A DNA stretch of 64,000 bases from Bugula neritina. Taxonomy: Eukaryota > Bryozoa > Gymnolaemata > Cheilostomatida > Bugulidae. Of this stretch, positions 48,401-63,400 are shown piece by piece (positions within the stretch are counted from its first letter, which is position 1; every line of letters begins with the position of its first letter). The notes under the pieces are model-generated. The model did no database searches and was not told the origin of the DNA. It saw only the letters and a program-made list of their open reading frames with translations. The DNA lies in contig OZ037767.1 in assembly GCA_964035545.1 (NCBI GenBank), positions 24,385,128-24,449,127 on the forward strand, read 5' to 3'. The position numbers were made by a program, and so were the translations under genes.

Positions 48401-51400
48401 GTAGCTAGAGTGCAGGTCTAGTAAACATGAGGTCAGTGGTTGAGTCCAAACACCAGCAGTGATGTTAAGAAGAGCATCCAGTCATAATTGTTCCTGTACT
48501 ACATATGAATAAGTCCCTGGCCCGCTTTAAAAGGACCTTTCCATCAGGGGTTTCCCATAGAGATAGTGACTATAAACTGCTATGAGTTTGTTAAATATGA
48601 ATGGCTTACAGGAGTAGACAGGGCTGCATACAGGGCTCACAGGAGTTACTCTTCGTGCAGTCTGAACACTTCTTGTCACAGATATGTCCGCATGGTAGAC
48701 TCTTCCCACAATTCTGTTCACACGGTCGATGATCTTTTTGACTAAAATGAGAAAAGAATGATATGCTACTTGCAACAGCCACAATAGCAACTGCTTACAG
48801 CTACAATAGCAACTGCTTACAGCTACAATAGCAACTGCTTACAGCTACAATAGCAACTGCTTACATCCACATTAGAAAATTTCAAGAGGTACATTCGCTT
48901 TGATATTTATTTTTACTTCCAAAACTCAATGCATTTTATTATATCTATTTTAATAAAAAAGTTGAGTAAAAAAACTAAAAAGATAACTTTTAATAACTGT
49001 TAGAAGTTGACACAGGGTGTAATAACATAATTTTCTGAAGATCTTTGCTCTTTGGTGTTTCTATTATTATAAAGATTAAAACTTTACAAATATTAAAATT
49101 CTTACAAACAAATTGTTGTGGACGTTGTGAAAATACATTCTACAATATATTAATATTTAATAAAAAAAGGTATCAGTTACCCTAAAATAACCATTCATGA
49201 TATCTTTTTCCCCGGCTATAGTGTAAAATTTACTCTTCACATATAGTTGTGACTTGTGAGCTAAACTGATTTAGTACACTCAAAGCTTTCTAAAAAACAT
49301 GCAGAAGACCTTTGAGCTATGAAAGACTTGAATAAAACATACCACTGGTAACAGTTTCCAATGCAGGCGTGTCCGCATGGTAACATCTGAGTGCATTTGG
49401 TGTCACACTTGCTGAACGTTGCACCAAACCGATCCACAGCAGTAGTAGTGTAGCATTGCACCTTTTTTATCTCCCCACACCGAGAGCACATCCTCTCCAC
49501 TACTGCGAGACATTTCGTGTCACATGGTTGAGAGCAACTACAAATACATTTCCATTAGTCAGTCAGTCATACATTCAACAGCTTTGCCTATACCGGCCTA
49601 GCTTTCATTCTGCAGTCATATGCAAAGTGCTCCAGCTAATGCTCAAAATCTGGGTAAATTTTGGTTCAAATAGAAAATATATTGCTTACTACACAAAAAT
49701 CATACTTATACACATATAACACCCCCTATTCTAAAAAAATACTAACATCAAATGCAGAGGGACTACACTACCAAATTTATCTCACAGTGTTGAGTAGCAT
49801 CATTATATTATAACTGTGTGATATGCAATCAGCGTGCAGAAAACTAAGTTAGAGAGTATAGTAAATACTCGCTTCCGATTAACAAACGATAAATAAGGTT
49901 ATCGCAAGAATATTTCACCAACAGGAAGAAACGTGAACTAGTTTAGATTTAAATTTTATTTTTAGAACTGTACTAAATAGGTGATACAACTTCTGTAATT
50001 ATTAAATTAAGAAATGGTCATAATATAGACAGTAAATTCCCCTTTACAAGATACTAGCTTGAACAACTTACTGTCTAGTACAAGGATGACCACAGCTTAG
50101 GCTGTGAACACAAGGCTTCGTACAGACAATGTCACTAAGTTCCTCGTGGCAATACACTTCTTTGCTGTGTCTGCACCGAAGCTCAACAATTTTCCTTATT
50201 TTACAAGGAGGACATTTCGCATGACAGCGGGCTAAACAGAAAATCAACCTTACTATGACCAACATTATGCATTGAATGAAACGCAAAAAGATACAAAAAG
50301 ACAAACTTGAAACTCATTCTGTAAAATGAGAGTGCACGAAGTTGTTTACAGAAGCATGAAATCAACAGATTTTATGCAAACTTATGTTTGTTAGTTTTAA
50401 ACAATTTTCCAATTTATGCACTCAGCTAGTTTAGAATTTAAATTACCAGGGCAAGGATGGCCGCAAGGTTGGAGCAACTTAATACAGTCTTTAAGGCACT
50501 GATACTGTTCGTGCTTTCTGTCAGAGAAATGACAATTTCTTTCACAGAAATGGCCGCATGCCAGTCTCTCTCCACATGTCAGCTTACAACCGCCTGTAAA
50601 AAGTGTGACAAAAGCTGCATTCTAGAAATCTTTCTGTCCGCATTATTAGCAAAGCCAATTTCATGCTGCTAATTAATTCATGAAAGTAACAAGACAAGAG
50701 TATATTTAAAATGACTTTCTCCGAGACACTATTTTGCACCAAGTTACAAGATGGCTAATTGAAGATTTTCTCTGTATTTGAAAAAAATTGAATGGTATTT
50801 CCAAGTGGAGCTTACAGTACCTGCAGGTGACATTGCCTGGAAATCTTGAGGGGCAGTCACTTCAGCCACCTTTCCATGATTCATACAGGTAAGACTAAGG
50901 GTGCTACCAAACTCCCCGGCTATTTTAGCATCTTGTATTATCTTGAACCAAAGCTCTGTTAACATAATACATTATAATATATATGTTGATATAACATATG
51001 ATGTGTAGAGAGCAGCCGTGGTCTAGGGGTTAGATCGTTTGTCTAGTAAACACGAGGTCATGGGTTCGAGCCCGGACAAAGGCCATTGGTGATGTTAGGA
51101 AGAGCATCCAGTCATAATTGCTCCTGTGCCTCATTTAAATAAGTCCTTAGCCCACTTTAACAAAAACCCTTTCCACCAGAGGTTTCTCACAGGGATAGGG
51201 ACTATAAACGTGCGTGAGATATAATATATTATGTGTCCATATGTTATCATACATGCATCATGTACATTACTTTATTATGACCTAAACGATGGCTCAATAT
51301 TAAACCAATTATTCATTTAATGGACTGATGATTTTCACTGAGTCTTTGATATATTTAAACCTGTGACATACTAGCAAATAGTCCCTCAAATAAATACCTT

Positions 51401-54400
51401 CATCTGTTGATACAGATTTTTTTGAACATGATGAGAAAACCATCTTCAAAATATTCCTTTGCACAGTCTTCAACAGATGAAGCTTAGAAAAAAATCAACA
51501 ATTAGTATTCTAAGTTGCCATTGATAAAATGCTACTTCTTAGCACCAAGAGTGCATATGTATCTCTCCCCCCTCCCCCCCCCCCGTTGTATTACTCAATA
51601 GTCTTCTTACCTGAGCCTCGACAAAACATGTCGAAATTCCCGAAGACATACATCCCACACTTGGCTCGACTCAAGGACACGCAGACTCGGTTCTCTATCT
51701 TTACAAACCCAAGTTTATCCTCAGCATTGCTGCGAACCAGGGATAAGATAATAATCTTGTTCTCTTCTCCTATCAACAGTGCACAATGTATGCATTGACA
51801 TAAAAAACTTGTAAAACGGTAGTGGAAGACACGTGACAACCCGTTTTTCAACAGAAACATTTACTCAATATTAAATAAAATACAGTCTATGTGAATTGTT
51901 AGCTTATCACTTACTCAAAGTTTTATAAATTAGCAATTCATGACAAAATTAATATAATATCATACATGTGTAATGAAAAAAGGGAGCAGCTGTGGTCTAC
52001 GGGTTAAAGTGTTTGCTTAGCAAGCACGAAGTCATAGGTTTGACCCTGGCAAAGGCCATTGGTGATGATAGGAAGAGCATCCAGTCATAATTGCTCCTTT
52101 GCCACATATGAATAAGTCCTTGGCCGGATTTAACAAAAACCCTTTTTCATCAGAGGTTTTCTCACGGGGATGGCGACTATAAACTTGCGTGAGTTTCATA
52201 TGTGTAATGAAAAAATACAAACAGTTGTCTAATTGTATACCAGGAGTGCCAAGTCAGCAGTTCTACATTAAATAGATTATATGAAGTACTACCTTGAAAA
52301 TTGTCTACTGACGTGATCTTTACACCTCCAAACACATCTCGGGGCATCTTTCGTTTCAGAACGAGAAGTTGTCCGGTGTACATGGTGATAATGGTGATGT
52401 CATCGGGTTTATAAGACTGCAGTATGAGATATCTACAAGTCAGAAACAACTCTGCATCAGTAAGTACATTCATCCATAAACTCAAATGTCTGTTAATTTA
52501 TAAATCACAAATCAATTAGAAGTAATTGACTATGTTTATGCAGTCTTGAGCAATTCTCCACAAGCTCAAAATACTGGGTTAGTAAATAGTAAAAAAACCA
52601 TTAAATTAAATAATTGGAAATTAAATAAAAATTGAGCAGAAAGTATTAACTTTATGATGAGAAAAATAATAAAAAATCTCAATAATTATAGCATTAAAAT
52701 TACAACTGTGCAAACATAATGGGGTAGTTGAAATAATAATAGAATTGTGGAAAGTATGTGAGAAGATGAAATAGGCTTTACCTAGTTAGCTCAACCACCA
52801 TGTTGGCTTCAAATTCATTTGAATGACTCATTATTCCTTCTTCTGCTGTTTCTGGTTGCTTATGATCAAAGAAGTAGACAGGAGTTGATAACCCTAAAAA
52901 AGGGCAACTTTTACATGCAAGTTTGAGCATAACAATATCTCGGTCTATATGAGACAGGTCATAAAGTATGTCGTTATAGCACCTTTATTTTGACTAAATA
53001 AAAATATCTATCCCAATATCAGGTTCCTGTTTGTTTAAATAGCACAATGTTGAAACTAAAGGACAAAAACCGCCATTAAATAAAAAACACAACTCCTTAA
53101 TCAATCTACAAACGTGATAACTCATCATATCAAATTATAAGAAATGATGAAGTTGAAGAACAGGAGCTAAAAGCAGTGAAAATGATTTGTCAAACCAAAT
53201 GTTGCAAAAATTGAACATTTACTTTAAAACTACGTGCAGTCAGTAAATATGCATTTACATGGAGTAAGATTTAATAGAATACAGTATAGTATATGGTAGC
53301 ATGTAATAGAACATACTGTAATAAAGCATAATGTAATGCAATGTACTATAATATAATATACTCTAACACAGTATGCTGTAACACAATGTACTGTAATACA
53401 ACATGCTGTATAAAGCAATATAGGCTGATAGAGTATACTGCAACACATTAATCATAATGAATTACCGCGAATGGGCTTCCTATTCAGCACTGAGCTGTGA
53501 TCAGAGAGATTGTCATAAATATGTCTCATGAACTTTGACACCTCGGGCCTCATCCTGTGCTGTATCTCAAGAGTCTTTACAGGGAGTCCATTGTTTACCA
53601 TTCTCTCAAACAGTGAAAGGTCAAGGTGATATTTCTTAGCCAACTCATACACCGTGGGGTTTGGTTTCAACTGCTTGTGATCTCCTAAAGCAGAAGTTTT
53701 ACTTTGCTCATGAGTGGTGTACTACATACTAACTTAAAAACTTTTCACACAGAAAAGATATTCCAGCATCTCTCCTGTCTAAATCTATTGATATTTTTTA
53801 TAAAATACTGAAACTCCCAAAGCTATTACAGTGTGTTCACAACTGGTCAAGATGAACCAATAGAAATTAGTTTTATAACTAACAAAGGTTACAGCGTTGA
53901 CCTACTGAACCACTTCCTGTACAAACTGACCAATGAGTATGAGGTGCTGACACCTGGTGCTGAGAGCTGTCGTAATATGAGCTTCCAGAACCTCGGCAGC
54001 TTCTTCCACAATGACTATCGGAGCACCAACTTCCTGCAGAACGTGCTGGAACCTGGCGGCAGCAGTCGTGGTCATACCGATCACCTTAGCTTCCTTCAAC
54101 ACCTCAATATCTTCTTGCTGTCTGTAAACATCATAAGTAACGCAGATTCAACTAAGGTATGCGCCATATGATATCCAAACATATACAGTAACATTGACAC
54201 TTCTTTTATATTATCACAAAACTTTAGACTGAATTGACGCTTTAGCAGAAAGTTCTGTGAAACATAATTATAGAGAGCGAAATAGCTACTCCAACACACA
54301 TATGTTTGGTATGAAATAATAAGTATGCAGTAACAATGTTTTTGGCATTGCTTTACCATATAACATACAGGCTTTGTTTTATGGTGTCAGTAACAGCATG

Positions 54401-57400
54401 TTAGACTAATTAAGTATATCCCCAGCTTTTTAATACCATAAAAATGTTGCAAGTAAACAGTTTTTTATATTGAAACTATATCATACATGCAGGAAGACAA
54501 CTCCAAAATAAAATGAAATACTTTTTGAGTTTTGAATATAAACCTCAGATTAGTTGATAAGCTGCACAGCTTCTGATACTCTCTCTGCACCCGCGAGACC
54601 TCCGCAGTGAAGGTCTGTTTATACCTCCACAGCCAGAATCTGTACAGTCTCCACCTGTAGTACCAGAAGTAAATGGTTGTGTAGACAGAAGCAACCTCAA
54701 GCATGTATCCTACACTTTACCAATCATCACACAACAATATGAAACTGAAGAAAGGACCCTGTCTCAACTATGTGATCATTTACTGGGTCCCTATATGTAT
54801 TACTGAACTTAACAATTTCCCCGAACTCCATCACGCTTACAATGAACACGCAACAAAAAAGATTTGATCACTTATGACTACTACAACACTGCCAACTGAG
54901 TTTAGTATGGGGAACTTACAACTATAAGTTCTAATTTGAAACTTCACTTTCATGACAAAATTCAATACAATGATACACATTTACCGCTGATGAAATGCAA
55001 GGTCAACCGTAATGTCGTATCCATGGTAACATTGACTTTCTAGTGACCTCACTTCCTCTTCACTCATCATGTCGGGATCACAGATTCTTTTGCGGATCTC
55101 AGCTTGAAGCTTCCTAATAGCGTCCTTACCCATTACAACTTGAAATCCTTCACTATCTAACAGATGTTTACCAGCTGCTGGCTGAGTGACTGTGATAAAA
55201 CATACTGAATTATTAACGACTGAGCGGTTAGCATGCAAATAAAAAGGAATAAAGATGTTTTCAGATTGTGGCAAATCATCAATTCGTAAAAATAATATAA
55301 TATTACTAACTCAAACTAACACATACTAATAACTCACACCAACTCATACTATTAACTCATACTAACACACACTACTAACCCATACTCACACACACTGCTA
55401 ACTCATACTAACACACACTACTAACTCATACTAACACACACTGCTAACTCATACTAACACACACTACTAACTCATACTAACACACACTGCTAACTCATAC
55501 TAACACACACTACTAACACAGCTATCAAAGCTAAATTTTACTAAAACATAAAAAAACTCACGCAAGTTTATAGTCGCTATCCCTGTGAGAAACCCCTGAT
55601 GAAAAGGGTTTTTGTTAGAACGGGCTAAGGACTTGTTTAGATGAGGCACAGGAGCAATTATGACTGGATGCTCTTCCTAACATCACCAATGGCCTTTGTC
55701 GGGGTTCGAACCCATGACTTCGTGTTCACAAAGCAAATGCTCTAACCCCTAGACCACGGCTGCTCCCTAAATTTTACTAAAACGTAATCCATAGCAAATT
55801 CACTTTCTACATTCAGAGGCTTTAACAGTTTTAGAACTTTTCTCTTAATTTACCCAGTAAACCAAACGAAGACACAGACACACCACACAATATAAAGAAC
55901 AAAGCAGTGTTGAAACAGCCAAACTTATTCATAATTTTATAAAAGAGTACACCGACTCTGAACTCAAAGCACTGGCCAAGTTAAACTTTAAAGTCTGCAG
56001 CTGACCTGTCATAGTTTGAGATCTTCGCTGCTGTTCAAGTAACGCCTGAAACTTGGCCTCTTCTTCATCCGCATCATCAACATCCAACATCCTGTTCTGT
56101 AGTTCTCTTTCCGCTTCACCTTCGATATCTGTGAGAAGGTATGAAACACAGGGATAACATATTTACTGAAATAGTAAACCTCACGGAGTTTATAGGCACT
56201 ATTTCTGGAAAAAAAGCTTTTTTAAAGCAGGCTAAGGACTTATATGGTCTAGAAGCAATTATGACTGGATGCTCTTTCTAACATCACTGCAGGTGTTTGG
56301 ACTTAAACTACCGACTTTGTGTTTACTAAACCAGTGTTCTAACGGCAGCTGCTCCCTACCTAACATAGTAGATACTGAGTTACTGATCAGATGTTATACT
56401 CAACTGCTTTGATGTCTACGAATATAACAATATAACTAGACTTATACACAACTTGAAGACACTTTTTGATTGGTTAAGTTAAACGGAAAACATTTTACCA
56501 ATGTAATCATTTCATCGCCATTTTTAATTTCAAATTTAAACATCTGTTTGTACCTTTGTCAATGACAGCAGTGTAGGTAGTATATCAATAACAGAATAAA
56601 AAACTGGTAGCAGCCAAGATTCCTTATATCGATTGAGCACTTAGTACAATTTATTGCAACTATTTACTGTAAGAAAACTGAAGATAGCTTTGTGTTTTGC
56701 TTTGCATGAATTATTATGGTACAATAATCTTCTGCTACTGCTTCCCATTGAACTATCTTGAGAATCTTTGAGTTGTCAAATATATTACAATCCACATTAA
56801 AGGTCTCCATGATTTGGTGCCATTAAAATGCTCGATATCTACTCATTCTACTCAAAATAAAATAGTAAGAACCATAAAATAGCTTATAAATATCATATGA
56901 AGAGGGAATGTGGAAACAAAACATTATTAAGCAGTTAATAAACATATTCATTATGCAGCTTTATCCTTAATTACAAATAAACTGCCTTTATAGTGCATAT
57001 TATATTTTCAAATAGAGTACGTTTTGTTAGCAATATAGAAGACCCTATGCCACAGAAAGTTCATTTTAAATTAACTTTTCTTAAGCAGAAACATAACTAA
57101 TGCAAACCTATTAGCTCGGGTTCTGTGTTTTCAGCAGATTGAGATTGTTCGAGGGGAGTGTGAGAGGCATCCTCATAGCTGTATAGAGAAGCTGTGCTAT
57201 CTAAAAAAAGTATCCAAATGTCAATATAGAATCATACACAATATCATATTTGTGATAATTCTGACCAAACATTAATTAACCCAAATAAAATGTTTACCTA
57301 CAGCATGCAGTAGATAGAGCTCATTATGGTATAGCCATCACTGTTTACTTTAACACTGCTTTACCTTAGCACTGCTTTTCCTAACACCACATTGGTTAAC

Positions 57401-60400
57401 AATGGTAAACAATGATTGTTTTGGACTCAGCATTACAGTAGGACGAATATAGATATGCAAGTGCTGTGTCAAGCATGGACATAACTGAGCTCACTATGTA
57501 GCAGCAAAACTTTTCTAGACTTTATACAATCATAGATCAGCTGAACTATGGCTGGGGAATTATGTGAACATCCAGCAGTGAATAAACTCTTCTATTTTAT
57601 TAGCAACCAGTAAAAAGATATCAGGTGAAATGCATTCCATTTATTCTTTTAGACTGAGCTTAACATAGGGGTAACTTTTCAACAACATTTTTATATAAAT
57701 TCGACTTCACAGAACCATAGACAAAATTTGTGTAGTTGTGACTTATGACTATATAAGGAGCTAAGCTGCTACGGCAGTTTAGCTATGAGCATGTTCTTAT
57801 ATGGTCGCTAATTCACTAACTAAAACTATTTTTTGTCAAAATTAGGTCTTACCACATCCAAGCCAGACTTTCATAGAATCATGATATGAAAATCTACTCT
57901 GTACTATAGTTTGTCCATGCCAATCTAATTGGGTATAGAAGATCTGCTCCTCGATGAACCCATAATAACTATGGCTTATGATGTCACTTTCAGCAATCTT
58001 GATTTCATTTTGCAGATTTTCGAGTGAATTTTCTTTCTAAAACAAACAATAATAAGTGGAAGTAGAATTGCAACTTTGAGTATCCAATTAGTGAGGTTTT
58101 ATCTTCGCAATTGATGACTATAAAATCAATCTCAAAGAAGATTAATGTGTTAAATTTTGTTAAAATTATCTCACACTATTAAAATACAATACTATGATAT
58201 TTGTATTGTGCTATAGTACTTATAATATACTATAATAGTTACATACTACATACTACAAGCTACTGTAAATAACTAAAATTAAAAACTGAATGTTTGTGTC
58301 TGTGTACTAAAGCAATGTCAATATTATTCCATGACTTATACGTCTCATAGTCATATATTATGAATAGTTATAGCAATACAATAATGCTGTCAAAGTAATT
58401 ATGTTGTGGTTTTCAAAGTGCTATGTAACTGTTTTGACATACTGTTCATCAAGCTAGTCAGTTAGCTTTGAGAATTGATACAATAAAGTGTAGTGACAGT
58501 AAGAAAGCTGACAGCAATTTATTGCAATACCTGTCTGTACATCAGCATTACAAAAACGTTAATTTAAAAAAATTTACAACTGAAATACAAATCAAAACCA
58601 TTTTACCAGTAGATTGCAGAGAATAGATATGACAGCATGCTATACACTTATACGTTCTTCTCATGTTAGACTGTGGTGCTATATGCCTAAAGTTGTAGTA
58701 ATTGTAGGGCCGTATTTTTAAATGCTACAATCACGTGGCACATGCCTACATTTCTAGACTCCAAGTCCACCAAATTCAATCTTCGGTTTTTAAATTTAAC
58801 ACAACTCTACAGCTTGCTTTAGACATACTATAAGTGTCCAACAAAGTATTCAACTATTACATACCAAAAATTCTTCTCTCCTATAATAAAGGTCTTGATA
58901 GGCATGACGCAATTGAGTTGGTCGTACAGCGCTGGACCTCTTAGCTCTCAAGTTACATCCTTCTAATGCTTCATTTTTACTTCTACTCCCCACTCGCACA
59001 ACATCTACAACATTTGTTCTACTTTAGAAGTCAAAGTTTACCGAAATCTCAAAAAACATTAGCAGCTGTATTTATTTTTATATACAATTTCAAAGCTATC
59101 AAAACTACAAGTCTTTAAATTACGCTAAGCAAGAGTTGAGCATTTACTATACATGATATAATAAATAGTATTATTCACGTGTGTTTGAACTCTTACAAAA
59201 CATTCTCAGCTTCTATTTTTAAGTTTAGCCTGTTAGCGATGTGGATAGGAGCTGCTAAGCTGGTGTAGATGTGGCAGACGTACAACCCTCACAACATGCT
59301 CTTTCTTATATCTTATAACCACATATAGGTAAATTATGTAACTATAAACTGCATGTGTTATTTAAACTAACGGTATTGAATAAGGACAGAAAGCTGAGCT
59401 CAAAAACTAGCAGTTTTCGTAATGATTAAATCTCATTATTCTACACATCTTAAGAAGAGTGCAAATTGAAAATAATTTACCATCAGAATCACAAAACTGT
59501 AGAATCCCTTCGAGGAACTGATCGAGTGCATGATTAGTGTAGCACACAACCAGAATAGGTCTTCTCATCACAGGAATTGACGTTTCAAAATTTATCAAAA
59601 AGTCAACTACAATTAAATTAGAGAACAGTGAATAAAAGCTATAATTGTAAGAGATCATTTAGAGACTTCCCATTTATCTCTAAACTACTACTATATGCAA
59701 AACATGACATATGATACAGTAACAGAGATTGGCTAGAATTTGCCCCACTTAATGAAATAACATCCTAGAAACTGTGATAGCAGAATTCGAATTAAAGGAG
59801 CTGGGGAAATGCAACAGAAATTGTAACTAGGCAATACATTATAAGTGCAACTATGATTATGGTTGTGCACTGCAGCTCTCCGTTTATACTACCATGCTGT
59901 TTTTACGATTCTAAATCTGTATATTATGCATAATGACTGGGAAAACCAAAAGCTTAAAGCTTACTATCAACAACACGCCTGGTGTACAGATTGTCAAGAA
60001 GAGTCTTTACAATCTTCAAGCCAACAAAAGTTTTTCCTGTTCCTGGAGGGCCTACAAATAATACCCATTACAGGCTAAAAAGCTTGTACCCAAGGCTAAA
60101 TAAAATTCATTACAGGCTAAAAAGCTTGTACCAAAGGCTAAAAGGTACGTATAAAAAGCGTGATTATTCACACTATTTTATATTTTACAGCAAATGTTGA
60201 AAATAGTACAACCAATACTTTCCAATTACATTGTCTGGCATCAGCTAACACTAGAATCAGACAAAAGCGCACACCTTCTTATATATAAAGCAGAATATAT
60301 TGGCTATCAGTGGTAGCCAATATATTGTTTCAATAGTAGCTGACCACTTTATCTACAGACTAGAAATACCATGTCAGCCAATCAAAAGACATAAAACACC

Positions 60401-63400
60401 TTCTCCTTCCTTATCCCTCGATTACCTTGAATAACTGCAAACTCCTGAGTAAGAGCTGAAATATAAGCCTCCAGCTGTGATTGGTTAAGACCTAGAGTTT
60501 CTTCACAAATCATAGACTGGCTTTCAATGTCTTGGTCAAACTTTAGTTGTATTCTCCCACCACTCACCACGTCCAATTGATACTCAAAGGAAATGTCTTT
60601 AGTATATGCAGGCATGGCAATGTTGGTATCACAACTAAAACATATATTGTTGCTATATTTTGATGATGACAGCTGTGTAGCGTCATGCTGACATAACAAT
60701 AGAATCACACATCACCTCGACTAGTTCCAATACACAACTTTATTAAACCTTGATCTTGAAATATGTGCAAATGGAAGATAGTTGCTTACAATTATATATA
60801 ATATGAAAGTTAGAATATTCAACATTTTACAGCGCTTGAACTTAGAAGACAAACTTCTGTTAATAGTAATTATTACCCTTTATTGAAACACTGTAGCTTG
60901 GTTTTCATTTGAATGTCGTTCATAGACTACTTTATCGTAATAAAAATTTCCACATTTCAAGATTTCAACATAGTACAAGAGTTTTGAAGCTTGCCATAAC
61001 ATTTTTGAAGCAACAAAAACAGAGTGTAGAACTCTACCTGACAATATATCGAGAGAAAGGAAAGACAGACTGCTCAATGTTCTGCATTCCCTTCAGTATA
61101 TGGATATAAGACTCAAAATAGGCCGTTGACTCCACGACTGTGAAAGGTCCATACTTGTTTTCCAACGTATCGTACACTTCCTGAGACTCTGGTATAAACT
61201 GCACCTCTATTGTACCTTCTGAAAACAGAGAGAGCGTATAACCCAGCAATTATACGTACTGGCATTCTTAGCAACAAAAAGGTGGGTTATTTCTAAGTAG
61301 CTGAACTAAACTTTTTACCAATTCAATGGGAAATGACAAAAATTGCTAAACCTTTTTTGAGTTTTTCGGTTTCTCTTTCAGATATAGTAGCAAAGAGAAA
61401 ACTTTTTATGAAGTCATCCAAGGATAGGCAAAGCAAAGATCCATAGATCAGTCTTTTTGATGATTCCCAATTGGTTCTTTTAAATATCTTGTGACTTGTG
61501 TTAATTCTACAAAATAATATAAAACAGTTGGGTATAACACAGTCAAACCGCACAATTCACACCTTGTTGTGTGTGTGTGTGTGTGCATGCGTGTGTGTGT
61601 TTGTCTTCATGCAACAGCAGACAAATGATGTATGGTAATGTTTATTTACTGCTTGCTTTATTCATCATAGATAACAGTTGAGCAAATGGCGATTGCGACT
61701 TTGAATATTTGGTGTGAATTCACTTGGCTTCTTATCTTAAGTACACGTGCACTACTTACAGTACAGTGTATGTACGCTACTTACTGTACGGTGCACGTAC
61801 GCTACTTACTGTACGGTGTATGTGAACTACTTACTGTACGGTGTGGGTACACTACTTACTGTACAGTGCACATACGCTACTTACTGTACAGTGTACGTCA
61901 ACCCGTCTTTTCGAAGGTTTGGTGTTGTAATATGAAAGCCGTGGTACACTTTGATGTCCCCAGATCTAAAATGCCCGGCATTTGTATTCTGGTTTCTCCT
62001 GTAGTCTTTGATACCATTGCGGAGAGTGGAAATAAAATCCTCCCTAAGAAGTCTAAACTGTATGTCCAGGTAGTCGTGTACACTCTCAAATGCTGTAAAT
62101 ATAACAAAGTATATATCTTAACATAACTCAATTAGCCAACAAGAAACTTGCATTAAACAGATTGCATGAATGCAAAATGTCACGTAGCTTCAATGCGTAA
62201 TTTACATTTCAGTAGCTCATTTATGCGTGTGAACCAAGAAACTGGCTAAGCACATTGCCCAGCGTTTGGGATCAACAACTCAAACGAAAGTGAGCCAGTT
62301 TACTTCATTTAGTACACACCAACAACTTATGACCTAACATTAAAGTTTGCTCAAAAGCAATTGAAATTTACTATACATGGTATTTTCATGTGCTGGTCTT
62401 AACTAGCATAACAGAATAGGCTGAGAGGGGATTCCCCAACATTAAAGCACAGGTCATTGTCTTATGCACTTAATATTCTATATGTGCGGACCCGTTAGGA
62501 AAAGACCGTAACGAAATTAGCTGAATAATTAGGGAAAAACATAGGAAATGAAGCAAAATTAAAAAGAACTTTGATTATTTAGGTGTATTTATTGATGTTT
62601 TACTAGTTTTGGCCAAAAAACCATGTTCATTACCAGCTAAATTGTGTAAAATAGCCAAAAACTGAAGATATCCAGTGTGCACTAAATTAAGTAAAATGAC
62701 CCAAGTAAAAAACATTATGCAGACTACATCTATAAATAGCAACAGGAATGAATTTATAGTAGTTTCAGCAAATACCCAAAATATTCAACTCACCTCCGGC
62801 TTCTTTGTTTTTTCGAATACGAGAGACAACTTCTAAATCTTGGACTTGCGGATAAACGGAAATGTCCCGGAAATCGTCATCAGGTCTCTCTTCTGTCAGC
62901 ATTCGACCACTTTTCTTTTGCCTGTCAGCCCTTCACCAAGCAACAAAATACATAATATTAGTTTTGACAATAAATGATTTTGATTTAGTTTTTGGTTAAA
63001 TGATAAGATATTTCAGAATAACTAATTCCACTACAAAAATCCTAATAGAATGATGTGAGCAACTGACTGCAAATTGTCTGACCTGCATAGATTTGTACGA
63101 GTAATGCAGTATATTTACAAGCCAAAAATAACATAGTACATACTGGTACACGCATGGTGTATATTGTACATTTTACATACTGTACAGTGCACATGATGCA
63201 GGTTAAACACAAAGTCTTGTAAAAATAAACAATATGATGAAACCTATGATGCTTTCCTCAACAAACACACCTTTCAGTAACTTCCTTTTGCTCTTGCTCA
63301 CGTCTATCATTAGTCTCAACAACCTCAGAAAACTTCTTGCAAATTGGCTCCAGCTGTTTGATACCGTCCTGGTAGGCCTTGCATTTCAGCATCATCGTGA

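Noticed and set aside
51009-51080. tRNA gene
   Set aside because: A and B boxes are present, but they head a repeated SINE body and no foldable acceptor stem follows the B box; it is part of the SINE.
53833-54171. 112-codon plus-strand ORF
   Set aside because: Antisense of the ZNFX1 helicase motif II exon.
54096-54359. 87-codon minus-strand ORF
   Set aside because: Mostly intron between ZNFX1 exons 53931-54121 and 54544-54654; no domain and no matching phase.
61686-62126. 146-codon plus-strand ORF
   Set aside because: Made of the 25-bp minisatellite plus the antisense of a ZNFX1 exon.
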